In this document: piece by piece, positions 8,089 through 15,915 of the stretch | How the letters are laid out: each line of letters begins with the position of its first letter | Position numbering within the stretch: the stretch's first letter is position 1 | DNA from: CAJBIL01 sp044359525 | GTDB lineage: Bacteria; Pseudomonadota; Gammaproteobacteria; Burkholderiales; Rhodocyclaceae | Length of the DNA stretch: 46,205 nt | Direction of reading: 5' to 3' | Assembly: GCA_044359525.1 (NCBI GenBank) | Contig: JBIKLY010000015.1 | Span: forward strand, 1 to 46,205 | The notes under the pieces: model-generated | What the model was told of the DNA's origin: nothing | What the model saw: only the letters and a program-made list of their open reading frames with translations | Database searches by the model: none | Program-made: the position numbers and the translations under genes

Positions 8089-10463
8089 TGGGGCCGCAGT
8101 GTGGCTTGAATGATCAGTTGGCGGGCCGCATTGGCGGCGACCGGACGGCTCAGGTAGTAGCCCTGAACCTCGTCACAGCCGATGGTCTTGAGATGGATGA
8201 GCTGGTCGACCAGCTCGACGCCCTCGGCGATGACCCGCATGTTCAGGTTGTGGGCGAGCGTCACGATCGAGTCAACGATGACCGCATCGTTCGGGCCGTT
8301 GCGCAGGTCGTTGATGAACGAGCGGTCAATCTTGATGGCATGGATCGGCAGGGTACGAATATAGGCCAGACTGGAGTAGCCGTTGCCGAAGTCGTCGAGG
8401 GCGATGCCGACGCCGATACGTCTGAGTGCGTTGAGCACCTTGCTGGCGATCTCGATCGATTCGACGAGACTGCTCTCGGTGATTTCGATTTCCAGATTGG
8501 CAGCACTGACCCCGTAGGCGTCCAGATAGGTGGCGATGCGTTCGGGCAGTTGTTCGTCGCGCAGCTGTCTGGCCGATACATTAATCGCGACGGGAACGGG
8601 TTGCAGCCCTTCGGCCCGCCAGCTTGCCAGTTGCCGGCAGCAGGCCTGCGTGACCCAGTCGCCGAGATCGATGATCAGCCCGGTGCTTTCCGCCATCGGA
8701 ATGAATTCGCCAGGATGAATCAGGCCGTGTTCGGGGTGCTGCCAGCGGACGAGCGCCTCAAAGCCGACGATGCGATAGTCGGAGAGGCGGATCTTGGGCT
8801 GGAAATGCAGGATCAGTTCGTCCTCGGCGATTGCTCGCGGCAGGCTTTGTTCGAGCTCGAACTGACGGTCGCAGACGGGGTTGAGGGCAGGGTCATAGAA
8901 GGTGTATTTGCCGCGCCCCGAGCGTTTTGATTGATACATGGCGGCATCGGCATGGCGCGACAAGGTTTCGATGTTATGTCCGTCACGCGGGAAAACGGCG
9001 ATGCCGATGCTCGGGCTGATTTGAAGGTCGTGGCCATCCAGATTGGCGCACGGGCGCCCGATCAGGTCGACGATTTTGGCAGCGATGAGCGCCATGTCGC
9101 CTACCGTGTCCAGCCCGGTGAGCAGCACCGCGAACTCGTCGCCGCCAAGGCGGGCGATGACGTCCGACTCGCGCAGGGCTGAGCGCAAACGTGCGGCGAC
9201 CGTCTGCAGGAGGAGGTCGCCGACGTGATGGCCGAGGGAGTCGTTGACATTTTTGAAGCGATCGAGGTCGACGTACAGCAGGCCGTAGAGCCGGCGGCTG
9301 CGTTTGGCGCGGGACAGGTGGCTGGCGCCCAGTTCGAGGAACATACGGCGGTTGGCCAGCCCGGTCAGGTGGTCGTGCGAGGCCAGTTCGAAGGCGCGGC
9401 GCTTTTCGTCCTCCAGTTGCATGATCAGCTTGCGCTTGTCCAGATCGGCCACTTCAAGTGCGCTGAAAAGCTGCACCTGCCGCAGCATGGTGCGGACGAT
9501 CAAGAGCGTGGCGCCGAGAACGGCCGCCGTAAGCAGCCAGAGAACCAACAGGAAGCGCGCGCGGTTGGCCTTGTACTCCGCCTGCAGTTCATCCACCCCG
9601 CGGCTGATTACCACAACGAAGGGGTAACGCACCAGATGCTCGAAGCTGGCCTGATAGGCGAGGCCATCGCCAAATAGTTCGGTCACCAGCGAGCTGCGGC
9701 GGATTTCCGGCGACGGAGCATGCTTGGTTCGCCAAGCTTCGCTGGGATATTCGAGGCCCCCCTGGCGTGCTCTGGCGACCTCTTCGCCCGTGGTTTGAAG
9801 AATCTGGATTACACCCGAGCCGCCGATGTCGATCTCCCGATAGAGGCCGAGCAGGTAGCCCAGATCGAGCGTCGCCAGCAGTATTCCCTGCATTTTCCGG
9901 TCGCCCCCGATGACCGGAAAGAGCAGCGGGAGCTGCCAGGCATCTTCTTGCGAGGAGGATAAAGGAGCAAGCTTCAGCACAGCGGGCTCGTCGCCCAGCG
10001 CTTCTTCCAGCGTGGCGCTTACGGCATCGATCAGTGCGCTGCTGTCGTCGGTCGGGGACGAGGTGTAAATGCGCTGCAGCGACGTATCGTAGAGCGCGAT
10101 GCGCAGAAAGGCGCGGTCGGTCGACACGATTGCCGACAGCCGGTCGCCGGCATCCTTGCGGCTGCCGCTGAAAGCTTCAACCGAAGTCAGCGCCAGCAGC
10201 CGTCCACGGTCGAGAATCTGGGCGAGGTTTTCCGAGACGATGAGCGCCAGACTTTCCTGCTGTGTCCGCGAATTGTGGTAGACCATTTCGCGTTCGGCGT
10301 CGAGCCGTTGCCAGACTATCGTCCAGGTTGCCGCCAGCAGTACCAGCGACAGCGCCACGATCCCCGTCAGGGGGCGTTTCCAGCCCGCACCGGTGGGCGC
10401 CTTGTCGTGCTCCCGGTTTTGCGGGATGTGAAGGTGTGGGGATTCGGATTCGCTCTGGTGCAT
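8085..10463 (-). CDS. Membrane GGDEF-EAL c-di-GMP enzyme with periplasmic sensor domain
   Basis: A 792-residue inner-membrane protein. A helix at about 33-55 (LTGIVALSLVLLAATWTIVW) and a second at about 305-330 bracket a periplasmic sensor region of about 250 residues, probably Cache-like. The GGDEF domain follows (LTGLANRRMF about 366; RESD inhibitory I-site five residues before an intact GGDEF, about 440), then an EAL domain (GFEALVRWQHP about 566, EITESS, DDFGNGYSSL about 689, KIDRSF, AEGVE). All key catalytic residues are present in both domains, so it could make and break c-di-GMP. It is the first gene of an operon with the PhnD-like binding protein. A possible Pho-type promoter lies just upstream. 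Confidence 0.93.
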   Translation of the reverse strand: MHQSESESPHLHIPQNREHDKAPTGAGWKRPLTGIVALSLVLLAATWTIVWQRLDAEREMVYHNSRTQQESLALIVSENLAQILDRGRLLALTSVEAFSGSRKDAGDRLSAIVSTDRAFLRIALYDTSLQRIYTSSPTDDSSALIDAVSATLEEALGDEPAVLKLAPLSSSQEDAWQLPLLFPVIGGDRKMQGILLATLDLGYLLGLYREIDIGGSGVIQILQTTGEEVARARQGGLEYPSEAWRTKHAPSPEIRRSSLVTELFGDGLAYQASFEHLVRYPFVVVISRGVDELQAEYKANRARFLLVLWLLTAAVLGATLLIVRTMLRQVQLFSALEVADLDKRKLIMQLEDEKRRAFELASHDHLTGLANRRMFLELGASHLSRAKRSRRLYGLLYVDLDRFKNVNDSLGHHVGDLLLQTVAARLRSALRESDVIARLGGDEFAVLLTGLDTVGDMALIAAKIVDLIGRPCANLDGHDLQISPSIGIAVFPRDGHNIETLSRHADAAMYQSKRSGRGKYTFYDPALNPVCDRQFELEQSLPRAIAEDELILHFQPKIRLSDYRIVGFEALVRWQHPEHGLIHPGEFIPMAESTGLIIDLGDWVTQACCRQLASWRAEGLQPVPVAINVSARQLRDEQLPERIATYLDAYGVSAANLEIEITESSLVESIEIASKVLNALRRIGVGIALDDFGNGYSSLAYIRTLPIHAIKIDRSFINDLRNGPNDAVIVDSIVTLAHNLNMRVIAEGVELVDQLIHLKTIGCDEVQGYYLSRPVAANAARQLIIQATLRPQ

Positions 10464-10472
10464 AAGGCAGTA

Positions 10473-10506
10473 ATTATGTTGCTGCTTTGTGACGCCTTGG
10501 TTTCAC
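10473..10506 (-). promoter_or_regulatory. Weak Pho-box-like promoter of the GGDEF-EAL/PhnD operon
   Basis: On the minus strand GTGAAACCAAGGCGTCAC (10489-10506) is an imperfect 7-4-7 direct repeat of the PhoB half-site CTGTCAY (4/7 and 5/7 matches). Exactly 10 nt separate it from CATAAT (10473-10478), a good -10. This box-to-minus-10 distance is the one expected for PhoB promoters and equals that of the better site at 13316. The half-sites are poor, so confidence is low. Confidence 0.3.
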
Positions 10507-10516
10507 TGTAAAGGCG

Positions 10517-10545
10517 AAAAAAAAGGCGCGACCACCGGCCGCGCC
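10517..10545 (-). terminator. Rho-independent terminator of the 5'-nucleotidase operon
   Basis: A GC-rich 9-bp stem with one G-U pair (arms 10525-10533 and 10537-10545, loop of 3) is followed on the minus strand by eight T. It lies 26 nt after the stop codon of the gene at 10571 and insulates the GGDEF-EAL gene. Confidence 0.85.
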
Positions 10546-10570
10546 CCTGAGCTTGATATCTCCCGGCAAC

Positions 10571-12595
10571 TCAGTTGGGAACGTTGCTCATCCGTGGCTG
10601 GGCCACAAAGTCGGGTACGGCGACCGTGCCGCTGGCCTGGAAGTAGGCTTCCAGCGCGTCGATATCGACGGCGCCGCCGAGCAGGTTGGTGCCCTGCTTG
10701 AACTCGACGTAGTTGTCGCCGCCAGTGGCCATGAAATTGTTGACCGTCACCCGGTACGAGTTGGTCGGCTCAACCTTGACGCCGTTGATCTGAATGGTGT
10801 TGGCGTTGACCCAGTTGCAGGCGGTATTGAGTACCGTCGTGTTGCCGATGCTCCAGCCGGCAGCCGGGGTGAACTGGTAGCTCAGGCTGGCCGAGGGCTG
10901 CATGAGGCGGTTGCCGTTTTGCGTGCCGCAGCCGCGGAACTGCTGCTCGAGCACGTTCTTGATCTGCTGGCCGGTCAGCGTCATGGTCACCAGGCTGTTG
11001 CCGAAGGGCTGCACGGTGAAGGCCTCGCCGTAGGTGACGTTGCCGTCGCCTTCGTTCGCCGCGCTCGACGGGTAGGTGAAACCGGGGCTGCGCACGCCGC
11101 CCGGATTCATCAGGGCGACCACGGCGTCGCCATAGCCCGGCTGGCTGGTGGCGGCGAGTTGCGAGTCGGCGATGACGAAGCCGGCCGGCTGGCGGCCGGT
11201 GGCGTCGGCGACGTTGGACAGCGCGCCGGCGATCGAGCCGATGACGCGGTTGGCGAGCGGCGTGGCGATGCTTTCGTAACCGGCGACCAGATTGTTGAGC
11301 GCGGCGTTCGGCGTGATCGCCGCGTTGTTGCGGAAGACGATGGTGTTCCACGGCGTGACAGCCACCGCGTCGCGCGTCTTGCGATCGACGGTGATGTCGA
11401 CTTCGGTGAGTACGCGGCCGAAGGACAGCGCGCTGGTTACCGGCACCAGCTTGCCGGTTCTGGTCGGCAACTGGCAGTTGTACACGTTGTGCGTGTGGCC
11501 GGAGATCACCAGGTCGATCGCCGGGTCGAGGCGCTGGACGATATCGACGATGTCGCCGGTGAAGCCGGTGCAGTTGTTATAGCCGGCGATCGACGAGGGG
11601 GATGCGCTCTGGCCGCCACCCTGATGGATCGAGACGACGATGACTTCGGCGCCCTTGTTGCGGATCTGGCGGATCAGCGCGTTGGCGGCATCGGCTTCAT
11701 CCTGGAACTCCAGGCCTTCGACGCCGCTTGGCGTGACGATGGTCGGCGTGCCTTCGAGAACAAGGCCGATGAAAGCGACACGTGTGCCGTTGATGACCTT
11801 GATATGGTAGGCGGGGAAGAGCGTCTTCTGGCCGGCGACGTCGACCACGTTGGCCGAGAGGAACTTGAACTTCGCGCCCTCGAACGGGTTCGGTGTGCCG
11901 ACCACATCGCCCTTGCAGGTATGGTCGTGGTCGGTCGGATGGCAGCCGCCGTCCTGCATGCGGTGCAGCTCGGTCTTGCCTTCGTCGAACTCGTGGTTGC
12001 CGACCGCATCGTAGTCGAGGCCGTAGCTGGCGCCGAGGCGGTTCATCGCCTCGATCGTCCCTTCGTCGTGGAAGAGGGCGGAAACCAGCGGGCTGGCGCC
12101 GATCAGGTCGCCGGCAGAAATGATCACGGTGCCGTTCGGGTTCTTGGCGCGCATCGCATCGATGTAGCCGGCGAAGTAGTCGACGCCGCCGACCGGCGCG
12201 CTGAACAGGTTGCCCGGTGAGCGCAGGGTGCCGTGGAAATCGTTGAAGCCGATGACCTTGATGCGCTGGTAGCGCTTAATGTCGTAGGCGGCGGCCTTGG
12301 CGCGGAGCTCGTCTTTCTGGGCATCGTTCAGGTTGCCGGCAGGGACGGCGTCGATGACGCTGTTGACGTGCGCCAGCCAGGCGGCCTGGTCGGCGTAAAC
12401 GCCTTCTTCGAGGATCAGGTCGTTGAGCGTGCAATTGCCGCTGCCGCTGCCGTCGGCATCAAGGTTGGGCACGGCGGTCGACAGGTGGCCGATGGTTACG
12501 GTTGGCTGGGCGCTGGGAATGGCGCAGGTCGCGGCCTGGGCGCTGCCGGCGGCGAAGGCGAGGCCGATGAGCGAGGCAATGAGGGTCAGTTTCAT
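10571..12595 (-). CDS. Exported 5'-nucleotidase / UshA-like metallophosphatase
   Basis: A 674-residue exported enzyme expected to release phosphate and nucleosides from nucleotides outside the cytoplasmic membrane. The N-terminus is a signal peptide (LIASLIGLAFAAGSAQA). The metallophosphoesterase domain shows GFNDFHG (about 118), ISAGDLIG, GNHEFD (about 201), and SGHTHN (about 365). The C-terminal substrate-binding 5'-nucleotidase domain covers about 400-650 (GGVRSPG, VQPFGNSLVTMTLTGQQ, NNFMATGGDNY). It has no PEP-CTERM tail and ends after MSNVPN. It starts 18 nt after the stop of the PEP-CTERM gene at 12614, with AGGAAGA as ribosome-binding site, so the two form an operon. It probably acts on nucleotides produced by a nuclease such as the one at 2661. 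Confidence 0.92.
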   Translation of the reverse strand: MKLTLIASLIGLAFAAGSAQAATCAIPSAQPTVTIGHLSTAVPNLDADGSGSGNCTLNDLILEEGVYADQAAWLAHVNSVIDAVPAGNLNDAQKDELRAKAAAYDIKRYQRIKVIGFNDFHGTLRSPGNLFSAPVGGVDYFAGYIDAMRAKNPNGTVIISAGDLIGASPLVSALFHDEGTIEAMNRLGASYGLDYDAVGNHEFDEGKTELHRMQDGGCHPTDHDHTCKGDVVGTPNPFEGAKFKFLSANVVDVAGQKTLFPAYHIKVINGTRVAFIGLVLEGTPTIVTPSGVEGLEFQDEADAANALIRQIRNKGAEVIVVSIHQGGGQSASPSSIAGYNNCTGFTGDIVDIVQRLDPAIDLVISGHTHNVYNCQLPTRTGKLVPVTSALSFGRVLTEVDITVDRKTRDAVAVTPWNTIVFRNNAAITPNAALNNLVAGYESIATPLANRVIGSIAGALSNVADATGRQPAGFVIADSQLAATSQPGYGDAVVALMNPGGVRSPGFTYPSSAANEGDGNVTYGEAFTVQPFGNSLVTMTLTGQQIKNVLEQQFRGCGTQNGNRLMQPSASLSYQFTPAAGWSIGNTTVLNTACNWVNANTIQINGVKVEPTNSYRVTVNNFMATGGDNYVEFKQGTNLLGGAVDIDALEAYFQASGTVAVPDFVAQPRMSNVPN

Positions 12596-12613
12596 GATGG
12601 TCTTCCTGGTGAA

Positions 12614-13138
12614 TCAGACGTGACGGGTCAAATGGCGGCGGGCGATCGCGCCGAGCATGCCGAGGCCGGCGAGCAGCATGGCCCAGGACTCGGGTTCCGG
12701 CACCGCTGTGATCGACATCACGCCGTAGCCGCCGCCTTCCGGCGACAACGCGGCGAGGCCGGTGATCGTGTAGTTGCCGGCGGCGAGGTTCCAGCTGCCC
12801 TTGCTGAAGCGGTTGTCGGCCGACACGGCGGCGAGGTCGAAAATCGGCTCGTCGCTCAATCCCTGGGCCAGCGGAGCCGAAGTCAGGCCCAGCGAAAGAC
12901 CGTTGGCGAAAATCTCGAAACGGTCGCCGCTGAAGCCGACATCCATGGCGCGCAGTACGCCCGACTGTGCCAGCGTGAAAGTGAAGTCGGTATCGAGCGT
13001 GCCCAGATCGTAGAGTGCCGAATTGGTGCCGTCGAAATCGAATTCGAACCAGCTGCCGTCGGTGGGAGCGGTTACGGCGTGGGCGTTCAGCGAAAGGGCG
13101 GTGATTACAGCGGCGAGCAGGGTGCGGACGGGTTTCAT
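12614..13138 (-). CDS. PEP-CTERM sorting domain protein, first gene of the nucleotidase operon
   Basis: A 174-residue exported protein: signal peptide MKPVRTLLAAVITALSLNAHA, a compact beta-rich body (WFEFDFDGTNSALYDLG, FTFTLAQSGVLRAMDVGF, GNYTITGLAAL), and a C-terminal VPEPESWAMLLAGLGMLG signal with a basic tail. The start at 13138 has GGAG 6 nt upstream; an in-frame ATG 30 nt earlier has none. It shares an operon with the 5'-nucleotidase, which lacks its own anchor. One can infer that this small PEP-CTERM protein provides surface retention or a matrix partner for the enzyme, but nothing in the sequence proves contact. The upstream region is shared with the divergent gene at 13419. Confidence 0.85.
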   Translation of the reverse strand: MKPVRTLLAAVITALSLNAHAVTAPTDGSWFEFDFDGTNSALYDLGTLDTDFTFTLAQSGVLRAMDVGFSGDRFEIFANGLSLGLTSAPLAQGLSDEPIFDLAAVSADNRFSKGSWNLAAGNYTITGLAALSPEGGGYGVMSITAVPEPESWAMLLAGLGMLGAIARRHLTRHV

Positions 13139-13177
13139 GGCGACTCCGGAAGGGTGGTTGAACAGCAAGCTGGCCTT

Positions 13178-13193
13178 TGCCAGCGTGAGCCCA
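13178..13193 (-). promoter_or_regulatory. Candidate sigma-54-type -24/-12 promoter of the PEP-CTERM/nucleotidase operon
   Basis: The minus strand reads TGGGCTCACGCTGGCA, with GG and GC at the 10-nt spacing of -24/-12 promoters. It matches the element at 6585-6600 at TGG-N3-CACGCT-N-GCA, and lies 40 nt upstream of the ATG, a plausible leader length. Confidence 0.4.
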
Positions 13194-13285
13194 CCTTAAA
13201 GGTCGCACGTGAAAATCATTCGGCATGCAGGCTAGTCCGTTTGTCTCATGGAAGCTTGCGGGCGGAAGGGCAAAACACCGGGTTA

Positions 13286-13297
13286 GTCCATTCGGAC
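13286..13297. promoter_or_regulatory. GTCC-N4-GGAC dyad in the divergent intergenic region
   Basis: GTCC-ATTC-GGAC is a perfect short dyad between the two divergent promoters. A related, non-symmetric TAGTCC occurs at 13233-13238. The inner TCC-N4-GGA matches the dyad at 6651-6666. It may be a shared activator site, but these are short motifs and could be chance. Confidence 0.3.
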
Positions 13298-13315
13298 GTC
13301 GCTGGTCGGCTGCTG

Positions 13316-13349
13316 GAGTCATCTTGCTGTCACACAGCGCAATTAGCAT
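13316..13349 (+). promoter_or_regulatory. Pho-box-like promoter of the choice-of-anchor-I gene
   Basis: GAGTCATCTTGCTGTCAC (13316-13333) is a 7-4-7 direct repeat matching the PhoB half-site CTGTCAY at 5/7 and 7/7 positions. Ten nucleotides later comes TAGCAT (13344-13349) as a -10. In PhoB-activated promoters the box replaces the -35 at just this distance. It lies 70 nt upstream of the ATG at 13419. The reading competes with the -24/-12-like element immediately downstream. Confidence 0.5.
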
Positions 13350-13365
13350 CGGTTGGTTTGTTGCA
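13350..13365 (+). promoter_or_regulatory. Candidate -24/-12-like element of the choice-of-anchor-I gene
   Basis: CGGTTGGTTTGTTGCA has a perfect TTGCA -12 half with GG at the right distance, but only a partial -24 half. It lies 53 nt before the ATG. It overlaps the start region predicted from the Pho-type promoter, so at most one of the two is likely to be the main promoter. Confidence 0.3.
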
Positions 13366-13418
13366 ATTCCCCGTTAACGCAGTTGCGAAAATACGCGACT
13401 CAACCCAGGATTAAATTC

Positions 13419-14924
13419 ATGAAAAAAGCGATTTTGTGTGCGGCGCTGGCCGCTGCGTTTGCGCCGCTCACCGCGTCGGCGGCGGACATGACGTTTGCCG
13501 GTCTGACCAAGGCATGGACTTACAACCACGCGCTCACCGGTGTTGTTGGACAAACGTCTGAAATCGCCGCTTTTGACAAGCTCACCAATTCCCTGTGGGT
13601 GGCCGGCGTTGCTGGGGTGGATGTCCTGAACGCGAGTAACGGCAGCCTGATCCAGCATATTGATACCTCGCCGTTCGGCAGCATCAACAGCGTCGCCATT
13701 CACAACGGCGTCGCTGCATTTGCCATCGAATCTTCGGCAGATCGTACGGCGCCGGGCATGATCAAGTTTTTCGATACCACGACGCGGGCGCTTAGCGCCG
13801 GTGTCAACTCCGTGTCGGTCGGCGCGCTGCCCGATATGCTTACCTTCACGCCCGACGGCAGCAAGCTGCTGGTCGCCAATGAAGCTTCGCCAACCGTTTA
13901 TGGCAACCCCGCACTTGACCCAAAAGGCAGCGTCAGCATCATCAACATGAACACGCGCAGCGTAACAGCTACCGCCGGCTTCACCGGTGTCGCGACTTCC
14001 GGCAGCTACCTGCGCACCAACACCGGCATGGATTTCGAGCCGGAATATATTGCCGTCAACGCCGCCGGTACCAAGGCTTATGTTTCCCTGCAGGAAGCCA
14101 ACGGCATGGGCGTTCTGGATCTGGCGACCAATACATTCACCAGCGTCGTCGGCCTTGGCGCCAAGGATTTCAGCGCGCCCGGCAACGGCATCGACCCCAA
14201 TGACAAGGATTTCCTCTCCGGTACCAGCGGCCCGACCAAAACCGAATTGCGCCCGGCTGCTGTCAAGGGGCTTTACCAGCCGGACGGGATGGCCGCGTAT
14301 CAAGCCGGCGGACAGACCTTCATCGTCATGGCCAACGAAGGTGATACACGTGAGGACGACGGCGACAAGGCACGCGCCTCGACGCTTTCCGGCACGCCCA
14401 ACGATCTCAAGCGCCTGAATATTTCTACCACGGATTCAACGGCCGGCAATCTTGTGACTTTCGGTGCCCGCTCGTTCTCCATTCGCAATGAAGCGGGGGG
14501 GGTCGTGTTTGATAGCGGCAACCAGCTGGATAAGGAGGCTATCGCGCGCGGCATTTACGACGACGGGCGCAGCGACGACAAGGGCGTGGAGCCCGAAGGC
14601 GTTGAGCTGGTGTTCATCGGTGAGCGCACCTATGCCCTGATCGGCCTGGAGCGTACGACCAAAGGCGCTGTCGCAATTTATGACGTGACCAACCCGGCAA
14701 ATGCCAGCTTCGTTGATATGCTGGTCACTGACGGCGATATCGCACCGGAAGGGCTGGAAGGGTTCGTCATGAGCGGCAAGCATTACCTGGCGATTTCCAA
14801 TGAAGTGTCGGGTACGACGACGGCTTACAGCCTGGCGCCGGTGCCGGAACCTGAAACCTACGCCATGCTGCTGGCGGGACTCGGGCTGCTGGGCTTTACG
14901 GCGCGCCGTCGCAAAGCGGTTTAA
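13419..14924 (+). CDS. Choice-of-anchor-I family protein with PEP-CTERM anchor (alkaline-phosphatase related)
   Basis: A 501-residue exported protein with signal peptide (MKKAILCAALAAAFAPLTASA), a beta-propeller-like body and a PEP-CTERM tail (VPEPETYAMLLAGLGLLG, then ARRRKAV). The body shows the choice-of-anchor-I pattern: NSLWVAGVAGVDVLNASNG, INSVAIHNGVAAFAIES, MANEGDTREDDGD, and DDKGVEPEGVEL. The family is often annotated as alkaline phosphatase or phytase-like, but its activity is poorly established and the name reflects interchangeable anchors. AGGA stands 8 nt before the ATG. It is divergent from the PEP-CTERM/5'-nucleotidase operon and shares a 280-nt regulatory region with it. The context argues for a role in extracellular phosphorus acquisition. 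Confidence 0.85.
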   Translation: MKKAILCAALAAAFAPLTASAADMTFAGLTKAWTYNHALTGVVGQTSEIAAFDKLTNSLWVAGVAGVDVLNASNGSLIQHIDTSPFGSINSVAIHNGVAAFAIESSADRTAPGMIKFFDTTTRALSAGVNSVSVGALPDMLTFTPDGSKLLVANEASPTVYGNPALDPKGSVSIINMNTRSVTATAGFTGVATSGSYLRTNTGMDFEPEYIAVNAAGTKAYVSLQEANGMGVLDLATNTFTSVVGLGAKDFSAPGNGIDPNDKDFLSGTSGPTKTELRPAAVKGLYQPDGMAAYQAGGQTFIVMANEGDTREDDGDKARASTLSGTPNDLKRLNISTTDSTAGNLVTFGARSFSIRNEAGGVVFDSGNQLDKEAIARGIYDDGRSDDKGVEPEGVELVFIGERTYALIGLERTTKGAVAIYDVTNPANASFVDMLVTDGDIAPEGLEGFVMSGKHYLAISNEVSGTTTAYSLAPVPEPETYAMLLAGLGLLGFTARRRKAV

Positions 14925-15072
14925 ACGCGGATTGGCCGCCGCGTATCCGGAAACCGGGTGCGCGGCAGCGCCAAGTGGGCGGGGCTGCCAGGCATTATTG
15001 GCGAATTCCTGTCATCTTTTTGTCAAAAATCGTTGTTATCGTTTTCCCGCCCTCTTTTCTTCGGAGCCTCGC

Positions 15073-15552
15073 ATGTATTTCTCAAAATTTGCAATTACTG
15101 CCCGGCAGGCAACGCTTGAGCACTACCAGTCGGCGTCCCGGATTTTGCTCGACTCGACCGACGGCCTTGCCAAACTTTACTTTGATACGGGTCATGCGAC
15201 ACTGAGCCATGCCCGCAGTAGCGATTCGTTGCCCGACAACAATCCGCTCCACAATGTTATGCCGGAATTCGTCACCGGATATTTGCGTGTCGCCGGCCGT
15301 GCACAGGAAAGCCTGATGCGCCTCGCGGAAGCGCAGATGCATAGCGCCAGCAATCTCGCAAAATTCGCGCTGGACAAAACCGCACACCTGTCGCCACCGG
15401 AGGTGGAGCAGGCGCTCAAAGTAACCGGGTCAATCGTGACGGCAGGCGAAAACGCTGCCGACGCGCTTTGCGAGGCGTCGATAAAAGCGATTGTCGACGT
15501 TGAAAAGAAACTCGACCGCCCGTCCCGGACAAAGAAAAAAGTCGCGGCATAG
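15073..15552 (+). CDS. Phasin-family protein
   Basis: A 159-residue cytoplasmic helical protein beginning MYFSKFAITARQATLEHYQ, resembling the phasins that coat polyhydroxyalkanoate granules. The central helix (LYFDTGHATLSHARSSD...) and the amphipathic QMHSASNLAKFALDKTAHL segment fit the family, and the C-terminus is lysine-rich (KKLDRPSRTKKKVAA). The ATG at 15073 has CGGAG upstream; longer in-frame reading into the previous gene's region is not convincing. Phasins control granule size and number; none of the PHA synthesis genes are in the window. The small charged protein gene at 15587 follows closely and both precede a strong terminator, so they probably form one transcript. Confidence 0.7.
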   Translation: MYFSKFAITARQATLEHYQSASRILLDSTDGLAKLYFDTGHATLSHARSSDSLPDNNPLHNVMPEFVTGYLRVAGRAQESLMRLAEAQMHSASNLAKFALDKTAHLSPPEVEQALKVTGSIVTAGENAADALCEASIKAIVDVEKKLDRPSRTKKKVAA

Positions 15553-15586
15553 GTTATTCGTAAAACTTGGGAGGGAAAGAGCCGCG

Positions 15587-15829
15587 ATGAAACTGATAAA
15601 GCCTGACGATGACTACATCGAAAAAGCCAAGCTGTTGAGCGCTGACGAGATCGAGCGCCTGTTGGCGCGAATGCGTGGAAAACTGTCGCGCCGTCTTGAT
15701 AACGAAAAGCTGACCGCGACCGAGGCTGCGGCAATACAGCTTCAACTGGAGGACGAGCAGCTCTCGGAATGGCGCGAGCGGATGGCCGAAATAACAAAGG
15801 GCAAAGAGCCTCATCCGCACCGCAAATAA
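15587..15829 (+). CDS. Small charged hypothetical protein, 80 residues
   Basis: I do not recognise a named family. The product is short, highly charged and predicted helical (MKLIKPDDDYIEKAKLLSAD, IERLLARMRGKLSRRLDNEK, LQLEDEQLSEWRERMAE), without signal or membrane segments, so a cytoplasmic or nucleoid- or granule-associated role is possible. A strong ribosome-binding site (GGGAGGGA) about 11 nt upstream supports the start. It lies 34 nt after the phasin-like gene and is followed by a terminator, suggesting joint expression. Confidence 0.65.
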   Translation: MKLIKPDDDYIEKAKLLSADEIERLLARMRGKLSRRLDNEKLTATEAAAIQLQLEDEQLSEWRERMAEITKGKEPHPHRK

Positions 15830-15860
15830 CGGAACCTGACGGCGCTGTCAGCGCAGTCGC

Positions 15861-15889
15861 CGGGAGCCGAGGCTCCCGTGTTGTTTTTT
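15861..15889 (+). terminator. Rho-independent terminator of the phasin transcript
   Basis: A perfect 8-bp inverted repeat (15861-15868 and 15871-15878, effective loop 4 nt) is followed by TGTTGTTTTTT. It lies about 30 nt after the stop of the 80-residue protein and faces the convergent prmB gene. Confidence 0.85.
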
Positions 15890-15915
15890 GGCGGTTATTT
15901 TGGTTGTTTCGGTGA

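Noticed and set aside
10553..12220. A 555-codon open frame on the plus strand opposite the 5'-nucleotidase
   Set aside because: The minus-strand frame has signal peptide, DFHG, GNHEFD and SGHTH motifs; the opposite frame is a low-complexity GC-bias shadow without ribosome-binding site.
14925..15072. Possible terminator ACGCGG-N8-CCGCGT after the choice-of-anchor-I gene
   Set aside because: Short stem, large loop and no T-run.
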